A DNA stretch of 64,000 bases from Steinernema hermaphroditum. Lineage: Eukaryota > Nematoda > Chromadorea > Rhabditida > Steinernematidae. The stretch spans positions 11,470,001 through 11,534,000 of the forward strand of contig CM059621.1 in NCBI GenBank assembly GCA_030435675.1. The letters are read 5' to 3'. The translations under genes and the position numbers were made by a program. Position 1 is the stretch's first letter. Every line of letters starts with the position of its first letter. Shown one piece after another: positions 31,198 to 41,326 of the stretch. Below the pieces are notes generated by a model. It saw only the letters and a program-made list of their open reading frames with translations. It ran no database searches and was not told the origin of the DNA.

Positions 31198-31780
31198 ATG
31201 CCTAACGCGTTGACTCGTGGCTTCGGGGTCCTTCTACTCCTCGCGACCGTATGGTCCGTCAGGAGTGCGCGTGACGCGATTGTCGAGAGGGAACTGGCCG
31301 AATTCGAGCAGATTCTCAGCGCCGCCGACAACGCGAGGCTGGGGAAACTGGAGTCCGACGACAACATCAGCTACAACGAGGTGCGCACTTCCACAGCCCG
31401 GAGACTCAACGTTTAGGATTGCAGGCCTTCAAGAAGATCTTCGATGTGATCAAATCGAAAGACGCGGCGACGAAGGAGAAGTTCGCGCAGATCCAGGAGG
31501 GCATCGAGAAGGAGAAGGCACAGAAGGAGGTCGAGTTCGCGGCCATGGCGGCCAATCTGAAGCCCCTCCTCGGCGACAAGGCCAAGAAAAGCTTCGAAGA
31601 GGTGAGAAATCGACTTCCATCAGCATCTCAGGAGTTGTTCAGATGATCAAAGTGTTCCACGACCGGAATCTGCGGCCTTCTGACATTCGCCTCCAACTCC
31701 AGGGGCTATTCGACACTTTGGAGACCAAGGACAAGACGCTTCTGGCGACCTTCGTCAAACAAAATCTCCTCCATTCTTGA
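31198..31780 (+). CDS. Small secreted helical protein (possibly SXP/RAL-2-like)
   Basis: Exons 31198-31380, 31425-31601 and 31643-31780 give 165 aa. The start has a signal peptide (LTRGFGVLLLLATVWSVRSA). The rest is charged and helical, with EFEQILSAADNARLG, AFKKIFDVIKSKDAATKEKF and LRPSDIRLQLQGLFDTLE. Size, secretion and the Phe-containing helices resemble the nematode SXP/RAL-2 (DUF148) proteins, but the match is by general pattern only. AATAAA lies at 31838-31843. The Met at 31198 is chosen because the longer plus-strand frames upstream are in other phases and lack a leader. Confidence 0.75.
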
Positions 31781-32795
31781 CTTCGCCTATTATACGCTGT
31801 GACAAAGAGTTTTCGTGAAATATATAAAGTCCTGGGCAATAAAGGCAGAATAAGAAAGGGACACTGTGAGTGAATCAGGGAAGACGGCAACCGGAAAACT
31901 ATCCAAAACGTGCTAATACGTAAATCAGACGAAAGCAGGAGCCTTGCCATCTATTTGTTGACACATGTGTCCATTTCCTGAATAGGACGTCGAGCAGGAA
32001 CACATCCAAATGTACTGTTTTTCGAGTTGTTTATTCAGCTTTGTATTCAGCACATCGAAAACAACAACAGATTCGTCGTTTTGAGATCTCTAGGATAGCT
32101 TTCTTGCCTTCCTTTTTTGTTTGTGAAGGCCTAACACCAGTCACGGATGACCTCTGTGTGATAAGACAAGAGGCGATAAACTTCTGTTTTACCTACCTCT
32201 TTGCACACTTCTGTTTAAAGGCGATTAGCACACAGAGAATAAGACCGACCGCTTTTTCTGGATACAGATGTGCAAAACGCAAAACAATTTGTAACTGTCT
32301 GGAAATGTACCAGGAGGTAGACTGAATAATCACTTCGTGGATCTCCCTATAGAACCACTTTCGCACCTCCGACGATAAGAGCGGTCGGTTTTTTCATTTC
32401 CTCGTTTCCTGCATCCATAAGCGGTCGTTTCGAGCTCCAGTGAAACATCGCCGTGATAAGGAAGAAACATGAAAAAGAAGAAGAGAGGTAGGGCCATCTC
32501 CGATAAGCACGTGGTCCTCCCACAGCACAGGTTGGTTCGTTTGGCACGCGTCGCTCCTTTGCCTCCGGTCTTCTCCAATTCTACAGCGCCGGACCCCTCA
32601 GGACCCGTGGCCACAGCGTGCAACGTTCGCTTATCATACACCGTATTGTTTGTGTTATTGTGGAGCCGAAAGGGCTACTGATAAGCGCCGCTCATCGCTC
32701 TTTCGCCTTTAAATGCCGAGGCATCGCTGGGGAGCGCCGACTCCCCTCAAGTAGCCACGACTAAGAGGCTTATGGTTGTCTTTTCAGGTCCTGCG
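31781..32795. other. Intergenic; polyadenylation signal at 31838
   Basis: About 1 kb between two plus-strand genes. AATAAA at 31838-31843 serves the upstream gene. The downstream gene has a likely trans-splice acceptor CTTTTCAG at about 32780-32787. No further feature. Confidence 0.5.
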
Positions 32796-34239
32796 ATGTC
32801 GCACTATATCAGCACCGAGGAGATCACTCCCGAGATGCGCGCCAAGGTAGGCGAGCTCCGCGACAGGTGCGCCGCGGAGCTGGAGCGCTACCCCGAGTAC
32901 AACACCGACTTCAGTCTCCTTCGATGGCTCATGGGATGGGACTACGACGTCGGTGAGTGTTTTCCACTTTGTAGCCACAAGTGTCTTTGTGACAACTGAG
33001 CACACACCAAGAAGAAGACCTACATCACAGGGAAAGGTGGTAGATCGTTGATCTGAATCAAAATGACCATGCCTTTCACCCACTTCGGCGAAGGGGATAC
33101 TGTAATTCTGACGAATCAGTGAGTCTTCGATTTCAGAAACGATCGTCCCGAAGCTGAAGTTCTGCCTGATGACGCTCCGGGCCCTGAATCTGCAGAAGGT
33201 GAACTACGAGAGCGTGGACGACATCAACGAGTACGTGAAGGCGCAAACCCCGGCGGCGGAGTACTTTCCCGGAGGCCTGATGGGCCACGACCGCGACGGC
33301 AACATGATCCTGATGCAGGCGCTGGCCCGCACCCACCCGAAGAGCATCGCTCGCGCCGGCAGAGTCAGCGAACTCTTCCGGCTCTGCACCGTCGAGAGCG
33401 AACTCGCTTTCAAACTCGTTAGGTCGGCGCGTTTCCCCTTTCTGTTGACGGAACGACCTTTGCAGGCAGAAGGAACAAGAGGTCGGCAAGAAGCTCGGCA
33501 TCAAGATCATCATCGACCTCGAGGGTTTCTGCATGGATCTCCTCTACGCGCCGACCCTCAAGATCTACTTGAACCTGCTGACGCTTTTGCAGTCACTTTT
33601 CCCCGACTTTGCGCGCCAGATCTTCGTCATCAACTGCCCGACGATGCTCTCAGTCGCCTACGCGGCCGTCCAGCCCGTGCTTTCCAAGCAGACGCGCGAG
33701 AAGGTGCAATTCCTCGGGGCCGACTGGAAGCAGAAGCTCTGCGAAGATCTCGGCGCCGAAAACATTTATCCCCACTGGGGCGGCATGAAGCCCATCCCGG
33801 ACGTAGCCAACGGAAAAACCTCAGGAACCATTCGAATGGGCGGGAAAGTGCCCGAGGAGATCAAGTAAGCCGATACGGTAGCTATCCTCTGCAACATAGG
33901 CGTTTCAGATACGAGAACCGGCAGAACAACAACGATGTGAGCGAGAAGACGCTGACGAAGCTGAACGTAGGCGCCCGCTCTACCAAGAAGATCGAAATCA
34001 ACGTCGACGTGCCGGGTGCGAAGCTCAAGTGGTTCTTCCGGTGCAGCAGCGGAGACATCGACTTCTCGATCGTGAAGGACGGCGTCTTCGTCTGGCCGCG
34101 CTACCGTATCACCACAGAGTTCGTCCCGGAGTACGGTCACATCGAGTGCGAAGAGACGGGAACGTACGAGATCCAGTTCGACAACGGCCATGGCAAACTG
34201 TGGAGCAAGGACCTGAAGTACGCGCTGCACGTGGAGTGA
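32796..34239 (+). CDS. CRAL-TRIO (SEC14) and GOLD domain protein
   Basis: Cytosolic lipid-binding/transfer protein of the SEC14-like family. Exons 32796-32952, 33137-33422, 33466-33864, 33909-34239 give 390 aa. Residues to about 75 form the CRAL-TRIO N region (DFSLLRWLMGWDYDV). The lipid-binding domain follows (AEYFPGGLMGHDRDGNMILM, IIIDLEGFCMDLLYAP, FVINCPTMLSVAYAAVQPVL, GIRMGG-type end). The last 110 residues form a GOLD beta-sandwich (WFFRCSSGDIDFSIVKDG, ECEETGTYEIQFDNGHGKLW). C. elegans CTG proteins and vertebrate SEC14L2-type proteins share this layout. The Met follows acceptor CTTTTCAG. AATAAA at 34283-34288. Gene ends converge with syf-2, 152 bp apart. Confidence 0.93.
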
Positions 34240-34282
34240 ACGAGTGGAAAACGCGGGTTGTTCGGACACTAACTGAACCTCT

Positions 34283-34288
34283 AATAAA
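34283..34288 (+). terminator. Polyadenylation signal AATAAA
   Basis: Canonical signal 44 bp after the SEC14/GOLD stop, inside the short convergent spacer shared with syf-2. Confidence 0.65.
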
Positions 34289-34391
34289 CACTATCGACGC
34301 AGTACTCTCTGAAAATAGTGTATGTCCAAGAATCAATGTCACCGTGGTGAACAACAAATAAGGATGTACATTTCGGGTATGACGCGGGCAA

Positions 34392-35550
34392 TCAGACGGC
34401 GGTTCCGCGCTCCAAATCCTCTCGAAGATCTTCTGTGTACTTTCCGTAGAAGCGCTCCAGCTTGTCGTTGAACTTCCTGTTGCGCTCGTTGATGTAGTCG
34501 ATCGGCGCCTCAGGATCAAACATGCGTCTGCGGTGGTACTTCTCGCGCTTCTTCATTTGCGACTCCACGTCCTTTACCAGTTTGTCTTTAGCCGCGTCCG
34601 TTGGATAGTGCGATCCGTGGAGAAGAGTGTTTGCCGTTGGGTAGAACTGGTCCTCACCCCTGCAACAAACACATGAACACGGAAGTCCTGCGAAATACAC
34701 TTACACCACTTCGCGCATTTGCTTGTAGGATTTCATGTCAGGCTGAATGCCGTTTGTGAGGCGCTCGTACTGGCGCAGGGACATTTCTTCGTAGCTCGAG
34801 AAGCCTTTGTCAGGGTTGCGCTTGCGGCGTTTCGCAGATTCTATTTTGTCACTGATATCGGCCTGCATGTTCAGCGCCTTGACACGGTCGTAGTCCTCTC
34901 CGCGGGTTTCAGCCGCCTTACGGTCCTCCATATCCTGAAGCTGCCACTGCTGGCGCTGACGTATGGACTCGTAATTCTTGGGGAGCTTCGCGATTCTATC
35001 CTCCTCAACGACTTGCTCGTGGTTTTGTTTGCGGGCGACTTCCTAGAAAAAGAGAATATTAAATCTTCATATCACGTAATTGAATTTTATCTCCACAGAG
35101 CCAGGCTTCTCCAAACGGACTCGGATACGAATGATGATTCTTGGGCAATCACTGTAGTCCCGCCAGAAATGATTACAATAAATGAGCGCCGTCAGCACTC
35201 GTTCATCGCCGTTTCACTTTTTCATGTTACTGCCACAATCGATCTACTGTACTTACTGACGGCACTCATTTGTTGGTCACCATTCAGATGAAAAATGTTG
35301 CCAAACCAGCGCCCGCGTTTAATCACCCGCTCAAAGCTGATAAAGTCCAACTTACTCGCTTCTGGCGAAGAGCGTTAAGGCGGGCCATGTAGTCGGCCTT
35401 CGTCTTCTTCACTGGAGGCTCCGGCTGTTCTTCTGACTTCTCTACTAACTCCTCTGAACCTTCCTCTGCTTCCTCTGCATGACGCTTGCGGTCGTTTTCT
35501 TCTGCGATGGTGGTGTCGTCAGCCGAAGTGGTGGGCTCGATCTCGGACAT
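34392..35550 (-). CDS. syf-2: SYF2 pre-mRNA splicing factor homologue
   Basis: Component of the NTC/Prp19-associated part of the spliceosome, nuclear. Exons complement(35356-35550), (34705-35042), (34392-34659) give 266 aa. The N-terminal 50 residues are acidic and disordered. The SYF2 domain follows: [74 protein letters not shown], then [20 protein letters not shown] and [20 protein letters not shown]. Length and order match the family. The first Met is taken because upstream in-frame sequence is rich in Phe/Cys and precedes an obvious protein start. Confidence 0.95.
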
Positions 35551-36179
35551 TCTGGAACTAAGGAAGAAGTCAGAAAGTGTTTCCGGGACAGATGGGAGAG
35601 AAACGGAAAAGAAGCGACGCCGGACTAATGCGGCGCTGACGAAAGCGGGTGGAGATGGCGAAAACAAAGCGCGCGCACATCGTGTCGAGACCCTACATAA
35701 ACCTCGTACGTTACAATAAGGAAATGAAAAATGGACAAACCTCGGAAACACTCAAAAGAGTACCCCAAATAACACATACTGAACGACATCTTGTGCACCA
35801 CATCTTCCCCTAGATCCAGAGCTCTTTTTTCTATTAGGCCTATTCTCCGATGGCGATATGGACCAAAGGTGACCGTTGTGAATTAACAGGCCTTGTCAAG
35901 TGTGCATTACATTTCTTCTTTTTCTTGGTTCTCCTGGTCGAGGTTCTCCGCGGACCTTCTCACTCTCTTCTTCTCGCATTTCAAGGCCAACCACAAGCCG
36001 AGAAAGGATTTTCGGACAGTTGCAAAATTAGGTACCCGTACGCGCCCGCTTACCGACCCAAATAAGGCGCTTAATTGGAGCAAAGGCAAAAAACGGACGT
36101 CCTTGACACAATGCGCCACATTTCCGACTGGACATAAGGACGAATCCGCCTGGATGACGCCAGAAGTCGCCTTCTAAGA
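35551..36179. other. Divergent intergenic region, syf-2 and collagen promoters
   Basis: Roughly 630 bp separating syf-2 (minus) from a collagen (plus). Short frames only. No motif that I can name. Confidence 0.4.
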
Positions 36180-37262
36180 ATGCGCAGCGATTCAGAGTTC
36201 TACTACCGAGTGGCGCTCGGCGGAGCGCTCCTCAGCGCCGTCACCCTCCTCGGGTTGCTCCTCTCCGTCCCAATGATCATCCTCAACGCGAATTCCCATC
36301 GTGACTCCTTTGAGGCGAAGTCCCTTCGATTCAAGGTAAACCGACTGTTGTGGGACCGCGTCTGACCCGAGTGTTTAGGAGAGATCGAACCAGGTGTGGG
36401 AGAGCATCGTGGAGATCCAGAACGGAGGCGTGCCGAAGGTCCAGCTATTCAGCCGCTTCGTCCGATCGCCTTGGGGCAAGCAGGTCTGTAGCGGGTGCTT
36501 CCCCCTGGCCTGTCCTATCGGACCATCTGGACCTGCTGGACCACCTGGACAGGACGGGAATCCAGGAGATTCTGGCAAGCAGGGTCCTCCCGGTGAGGAT
36601 GGACTCGATGTCCAACTGGGTAATCGGAAGACCTTCCTGCAGGTTATAAGACCTCAATTTTAGAATCTGAGCCCGATCTCCCTTGTGTTATCTGCCCGGG
36701 TGGTCCTCCTGGACAACGAGGACCCCAGGGAGAGCGTGGAAGACAAGGAGAACCCGGTACAAAGGGAATCTTTGGACCTGACGGCCAGTCCGGAGATGGT
36801 GGACCCGTTGGAAACCCAGGCCTCCCCGGCCCTATGGGACCAAAGGGACCTCTCGGAGCCAAGGGCCTTCCCGGAGACACGGTGATCGCTGGAGTGGGCA
36901 TCAAGGGACCCCAGGGACCTCCCGGCCCCGCAGGACCCAAGGGACCCACTGGTCCTCCTGGAAAGAGCTCGAAGACGCCTGGAGGTCCTGGAAGACCTGG
37001 AAACGTCGGCCCCGTGGGTCCTCCTGGCAACTCCGGAGAGCCAGGCATGGAAGGCCCCTGGGGACCTCCAGGAGAACCCGGAGAGCCGGCCTCGTACTGT
37101 CCCTCGGACTGTGGCGTGTCGCAGATTTTGGCGCCGGCCTACTCGGGTCACGGAGGAGCCACTCAAGAAGACCCCCAGGCGCAGGAGAACACGATGTCTC
37201 TGTCGCAGTACAACGAGAACTCCGACGACAAGACCTCCTACTCACGATTGTGGCTCTTCTGA
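36180..37262 (+). CDS. Cuticle collagen
   Basis: Secreted structural collagen of the exoskeleton. Exons 36180-36335, 36379-36619 and 36664-37262 give 331 aa. A signal-anchor near the N terminus ([20 protein letters not shown]) is followed by the nematode collagen N region. The first Gly-X-Y block begins after [16 protein letters not shown]; a second block follows CVICPGG and runs, with one [12 protein letters not shown] break, to [15 protein letters not shown]. The tail (about 50 residues) is Gln/Asn/Ser-rich. Cys pairs flank each Gly-X-Y block as in the family, for trimer bonding. Gene end converges on eIF4A, 151 bp away. Confidence 0.93.
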
Positions 37263-37413
37263 GCGATCTTGTGATGACGAAGATAAAGTGGAATGGACAA
37301 CAACAACATTTTATCCGAAATGAATATCTCTCGGGGTATTAAGGGGACCGGGCACTCTTGAACAAAAAACAAACAAAAGCAGCGATCCACGTCCTGAGAA
37401 TAAGTTAGGCTGC

Positions 37414-39068
37414 TCAGAGCAGGTCAGCGATGTCCTCGGGCATCTCCTCGATCTGCGTCGTGTAGAACGTTTCGATGTCGCGCATGACGCGGAGGTCGTT
37501 GTTGGTGACGAAGTTGATGGCGACACCCTTGCGACCGAAACGACCCGAGCGACCGATACTAAACGAGGGGCTTAGGAGGAGACCTCGGGACGGCGACTCA
37601 CCGATGAATGTAGTTCTCGCGCTTGCCGGGCAGATCGTAGTTGATGACGAGGGAGACCTGCTGGACGTCAATACCGCGGGCCAGCAGATCGGTGGAGATC
37701 AGAACGCGGGACGAGCCGGAGCGGAACTCGCGCATGATGACGTCACGTTCGCTTTGCTCCATTTCTCCGTGCTGAAGGCCGGGATTAGGGCTGGAAGGGG
37801 GCAGGAGGGACTCACCATGCAGGAGACGGTGAATTGATTGGCGATCATCTGACGGTTGAGCTCTTCGACCTTCCTGCGGGTGTTGCAGAAGATGACGGCC
37901 TGCGTGATGTTCACGGTCTCGTAGAGGTCGACGAGGGTGTCGAACTTGTACTTCTCGTGCTCGATGAGGATGTAGAACTGACGGATACCTTCGAGGGTCA
38001 GCTCCTCCTTCTTGACGAGGATCTTGATGGGGTCCTGCATGAAGCGGCTGGTGACGTCGAGCACCTCGGTGGGCATGGTAGCCGAGAGGAGGACGACCTG
38101 CACGTCCTGCGGGAGACTCTTGAACGTGTCGTAGATCTGCTCCTTGAAACCGCGCGAGAGCATCTCGTCGGCCTCATCGAGCACGAACATCTTGATGTTC
38201 TCCGTCTGCAGCGCCTGGCGCTTGATCATGTCGTTGACGCGGCCGGGGGTGCCGACGACCACCTGCACGCCCTGCTCCAGCTTGCGCTGATCGTCGCGCA
38301 CGTTGGTGCCTCCGATACAGGCGTGCACGTTGACGTTCATGAAGTCGCCAAGGGCACACATGACGATCTGGATCTGCTGGGCCAACTCGCGGGTCGGCGC
38401 CATGACGAGGGCCTGCACGCACGGGTTGTTCTCGTCGATACGCTGCAGGACGGAGACGGAGAAGGTGGCCGTCTTACCGGTTCCGGACTGCGCCTGGGCG
38501 ATCACATCGCTGGTGCCGCAGCAGGGCACGATGGCACGCTGCTGGATGGCCGACGGCTTTTCAAAACCGAAGGCGTAGATGCCGCGGAGGAGCGTCTCCT
38601 TGAGGCCCATGTCGTCGAAGGACTCGACGACGGACTCGTAGTTGCCTTCGATGACGCCATCGATGACGCCGCAAGGGTCTTCGGAGTTCAGGTTGCTGAA
38701 AAAGGTGATTAGAAAGGTTCTCTTGCTCTTCTTTTTGGCTCGTTTTTGTTTCTATTGCGTCTGCTGACGTGTCAGCATTCAGCACTGCAGCCTTAAAACG
38801 CATTCCTCTCGGTTTCTAAACATAGATGCCGCTAGGATTGCATCATCCAAGGTAGCATCCCACAGGTGCCAACCGTCAGTGGCCCGGCAGTGGTGCCCAA
38901 CCCAAGAAGTTCAGCACCTGACGCGGGTCGCCACCTGGAATACCACGTCCACAGCAGCCTTAAGGGCCGTCGTGGAGAGGCCGAAAGCTCGAGGAAGGGC
39001 GCCAGAAACGAAGTTGACGAGCACAGAAGGATTTGAGGACGAAAAGGAACTTACTGGTCATCAGTCAT
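37414..39068 (-). CDS. inf-1: Translation initiation factor eIF4A (DEAD-box helicase)
   Basis: ATP-dependent RNA helicase of the cap-binding complex, cytosolic. Exons complement(39055-39068), (37816-38695), (37602-37771), (37414-37558) give 402 aa. Motifs in order: Q motif [72 protein letters not shown] and [13 protein letters not shown]. The sequence is near the length of other eIF4A proteins. The first coding exon is only 14 bp (MTDD plus two bases), separated by a 359-bp intron. Third positions are extremely C/G rich in plus orientation of the gene, as expected of a highly expressed gene. The symbol follows the C. elegans eIF4A gene. Confidence 0.95.
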
Positions 39069-39438
39069 GTCAAGATAAGCGGGAACCAGAAATACTGGGT
39101 CGTCAGCGGGAGAAGTAGCGCAGGAGTAACGGTCTGACCGTTTTATACAGCTGATATGTGGAAATCCGAGCGTGGATTTCACACAAAAATGGTCGAAAAG
39201 CGACGCGGACGGCCGATACAAAGAAATGCGCGAACGCGTCGCACCGTAGCCATTCTCGGACGCGGGTCCCGCCACGATCACCGTAACTCCCGGCACGGCG
39301 CCAGACGTTCAAAGTGGTTTTCCCGTCGTCTCTTTGCCTTTGCCATCAGCGCAAAATTCGACCGTTCGTTTTTTGACACTTAGACTCACGAGCAACCTCA
39401 CACATTTTTATTCGAAATATCGGATTCTGCACAGGACT

Positions 39439-40821
39439 CTAGGACTTCTTAGGTGCGCGTTTCGCCGGATTCTCCTTCGTGCAGCTCCGGTTGTGGATGG
39501 GGAGACGGTCGGGGTTGAAGGAGCGGCCGCAGAAGGCGCACTCCACAAGCGACTCCTGGGCGCTTTTCCACGCCGCCTCGTTAGTCTTCTCCACGTCCAC
39601 TCGGCCATCCTCTAAAGTACTCATTGAATCGTGGTCTTCGTATGACTCAAAAATGAAGAGTGAGGTCGTCAACGAGGCTTTTTCGGAAAAGCTCTCCAAT
39701 GTCTTAAAATATCGAGTCTTTTCGTATCTTAACCCTACATACGAAGTTTTAGAGCTTTGTGCAATCGAGATGCCTTTATTTTCAGGTTCAAGTTTTGTGT
39801 AAATAGAGCGACATGACAATTGCAGGGAAAGGCGTATGAATGCCAAATTCATAAGAGGCCCGTTCACTTTCCAATGATCACGAAAGGAAATCTCTATAGT
39901 CTTCTTCCATAGTTCCTCGATGTTTAGGTTACTGAAACAGGATGCGCTGTAGGATGGCATCTCTTTCGATGTTGTTTGGTTGTCTAATGTTTGGATTTTT
40001 TAATGGATAATACTGGCTCATTTAATTCGTAATAGATTGAGTTTGATCTTGAAAGGTCGCCGTAAACGACAGCATATTCAATTCTATGGGATATTTCCAT
40101 AAATTGCCAAATAAGTACGGTAAAATCCCTGGACCCACTTGTCTTGGCTCCAAAACACACAAGTTGTGTCATTTGAAGAAAACAGAGAGACAAAGGAAGA
40201 ACGTGCGTGTTCTTGGAAACATTGCTCATGGGTCCAAAAATCAGTCCTAAGTGGAACGTGACTTCCTGTGCCGTGATCAACTTTGCCTAAACTTGAACGC
40301 CGACGATCTTGAACCCCCTGCTGAGAATAGGGAGGCACATGGCACGGCCTTTTTTATGCGCTACAGGACACAGACTACAGAGACTACAGATTTGGTTCCG
40401 AACAGCAGAGGCGCACATCTATTCGAACGAAAGCTCCTCTCCTCTCGACTCCTCTGTCCTCTATTCGATGAATCCCTTTTCGTGTCACCCTTTATTACTC
40501 TCTGTAATTAGCCCCGTATCGATTACTTCCCACCCCGAAGTCTCTCTTAGACCCTCAACACCGAAGGCTCCAGACGAACCTGTCTTGACGACGTCGGGTC
40601 GCTGTGGGAGAGGCCTGCGCTGACTCTTCGGCAGCTTCTTCTGCTCCCTCTCGAACTTGGTGATACAGTTCGGGATGTGGATCTCGATGCTCTTCGAGCC
40701 GAACTGTCGACCGCAGATGTAGCAGAAGACGGTGGGCGCGGGACGCGTGGCCCGAGGGGGTCCCGGGGTGAGATGCTCCTGCGCAGCCCGAATAAGGTGG
40801 ACAATCGATGTCACTTACCAT
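39439..40821 (-). CDS. C2HC zinc-finger protein (ZC2HC1/ZNF474 type)
   Basis: Small protein with two C2HC zinc knuckles, 124 aa. Exons: start codon alone at complement(40819-40821), then complement(40580-40778) and complement(39439-39611). Finger 1 is CYICGRQFGSKSIEIHIPNC followed by KLPKSQRRPLP; finger 2 is CAFCGRSFNPDRLPIHNRSC. This pairing and the KLPKxxRRPxP link are typical of ZC2HC1/ZNF474 proteins, many of which are testis- or cilia-associated in other animals; function here is unknown. The second intron is long (968 bp) and the first is 40 bp. AATAAA on the minus strand at 39407-39412. The join between exons 2 and 3 is inferred from phase and family pattern. Confidence 0.8.
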
Positions 40822-41326
40822 CGCTCCTTCGCAGGTCGTTTGTTGCCGTTTGAGTGGCGCCACCAGCTGACTCGGCCGAGCCGTTCTCCCTGACAACCGC
40901 GCCGCGCGTTCACGTCTTAATAATTTATGCCTGCGCGACTCCCTGCGGCAATAAGATCTTGCGGTCCGTTGGGCAATGTTTACACAAAGGTGTCTGTAGA
41001 GATGTTTTGATAGTGAACTGTTCTTGGGATAACTTCTTGGATTGCGCTTATTTTAGGCGGAGATTAAGTGCTTTCTATGTTTGGCGACCGCTAATTTTCC
41101 ACTTGAAGGGCTTCAATTAGAGGGAAGAAAAGTGGTGGGTAGGTTCGCCTTCGATGGAGGAGACTAGAGTGAAGGGGATATCTGCGCTTCCATGTGAGAA
41201 GTAGATCGTTTATCAGAGAGTTCAGTGAACTAGGCAAGGTTTATGTGCAAAACACAACAATATTTACAATAGGAAGGTGCTTATGTACAGATCTAGCTAT
41301 TTACAGCCTGAGATTCGCTTCGCGGC
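40822..41326. other. Intergenic, about 500 bp
   Basis: Between two minus-strand genes, the zinc-finger protein's 5' side and the nuclear receptor's 3' end. Nothing recognisable. Confidence 0.4.

Noticed and set aside
36644..37166. Minus-strand Pro/Gly-rich frames resembling a collagen
   Set aside because: They mirror the plus-strand collagen Gly-X-Y repeats; the plus-strand model has the N domain, Cys clusters and introns.
37834..38712. 292-codon plus-strand frame
   Set aside because: It is the antisense of the eIF4A coding exon. Extreme third-position bias in that exon keeps the opposite frame open; the product is low-complexity (Leu/Asp/Val/Glu/His) with no domain.
39640..39960. N-terminal extension of the zinc-finger exon (minus frame from 39960)
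   Set aside because: An acceptor at 39612-39614 with correct phase joins the finger exon to the first zinc finger; the upstream residues look like translated intron.
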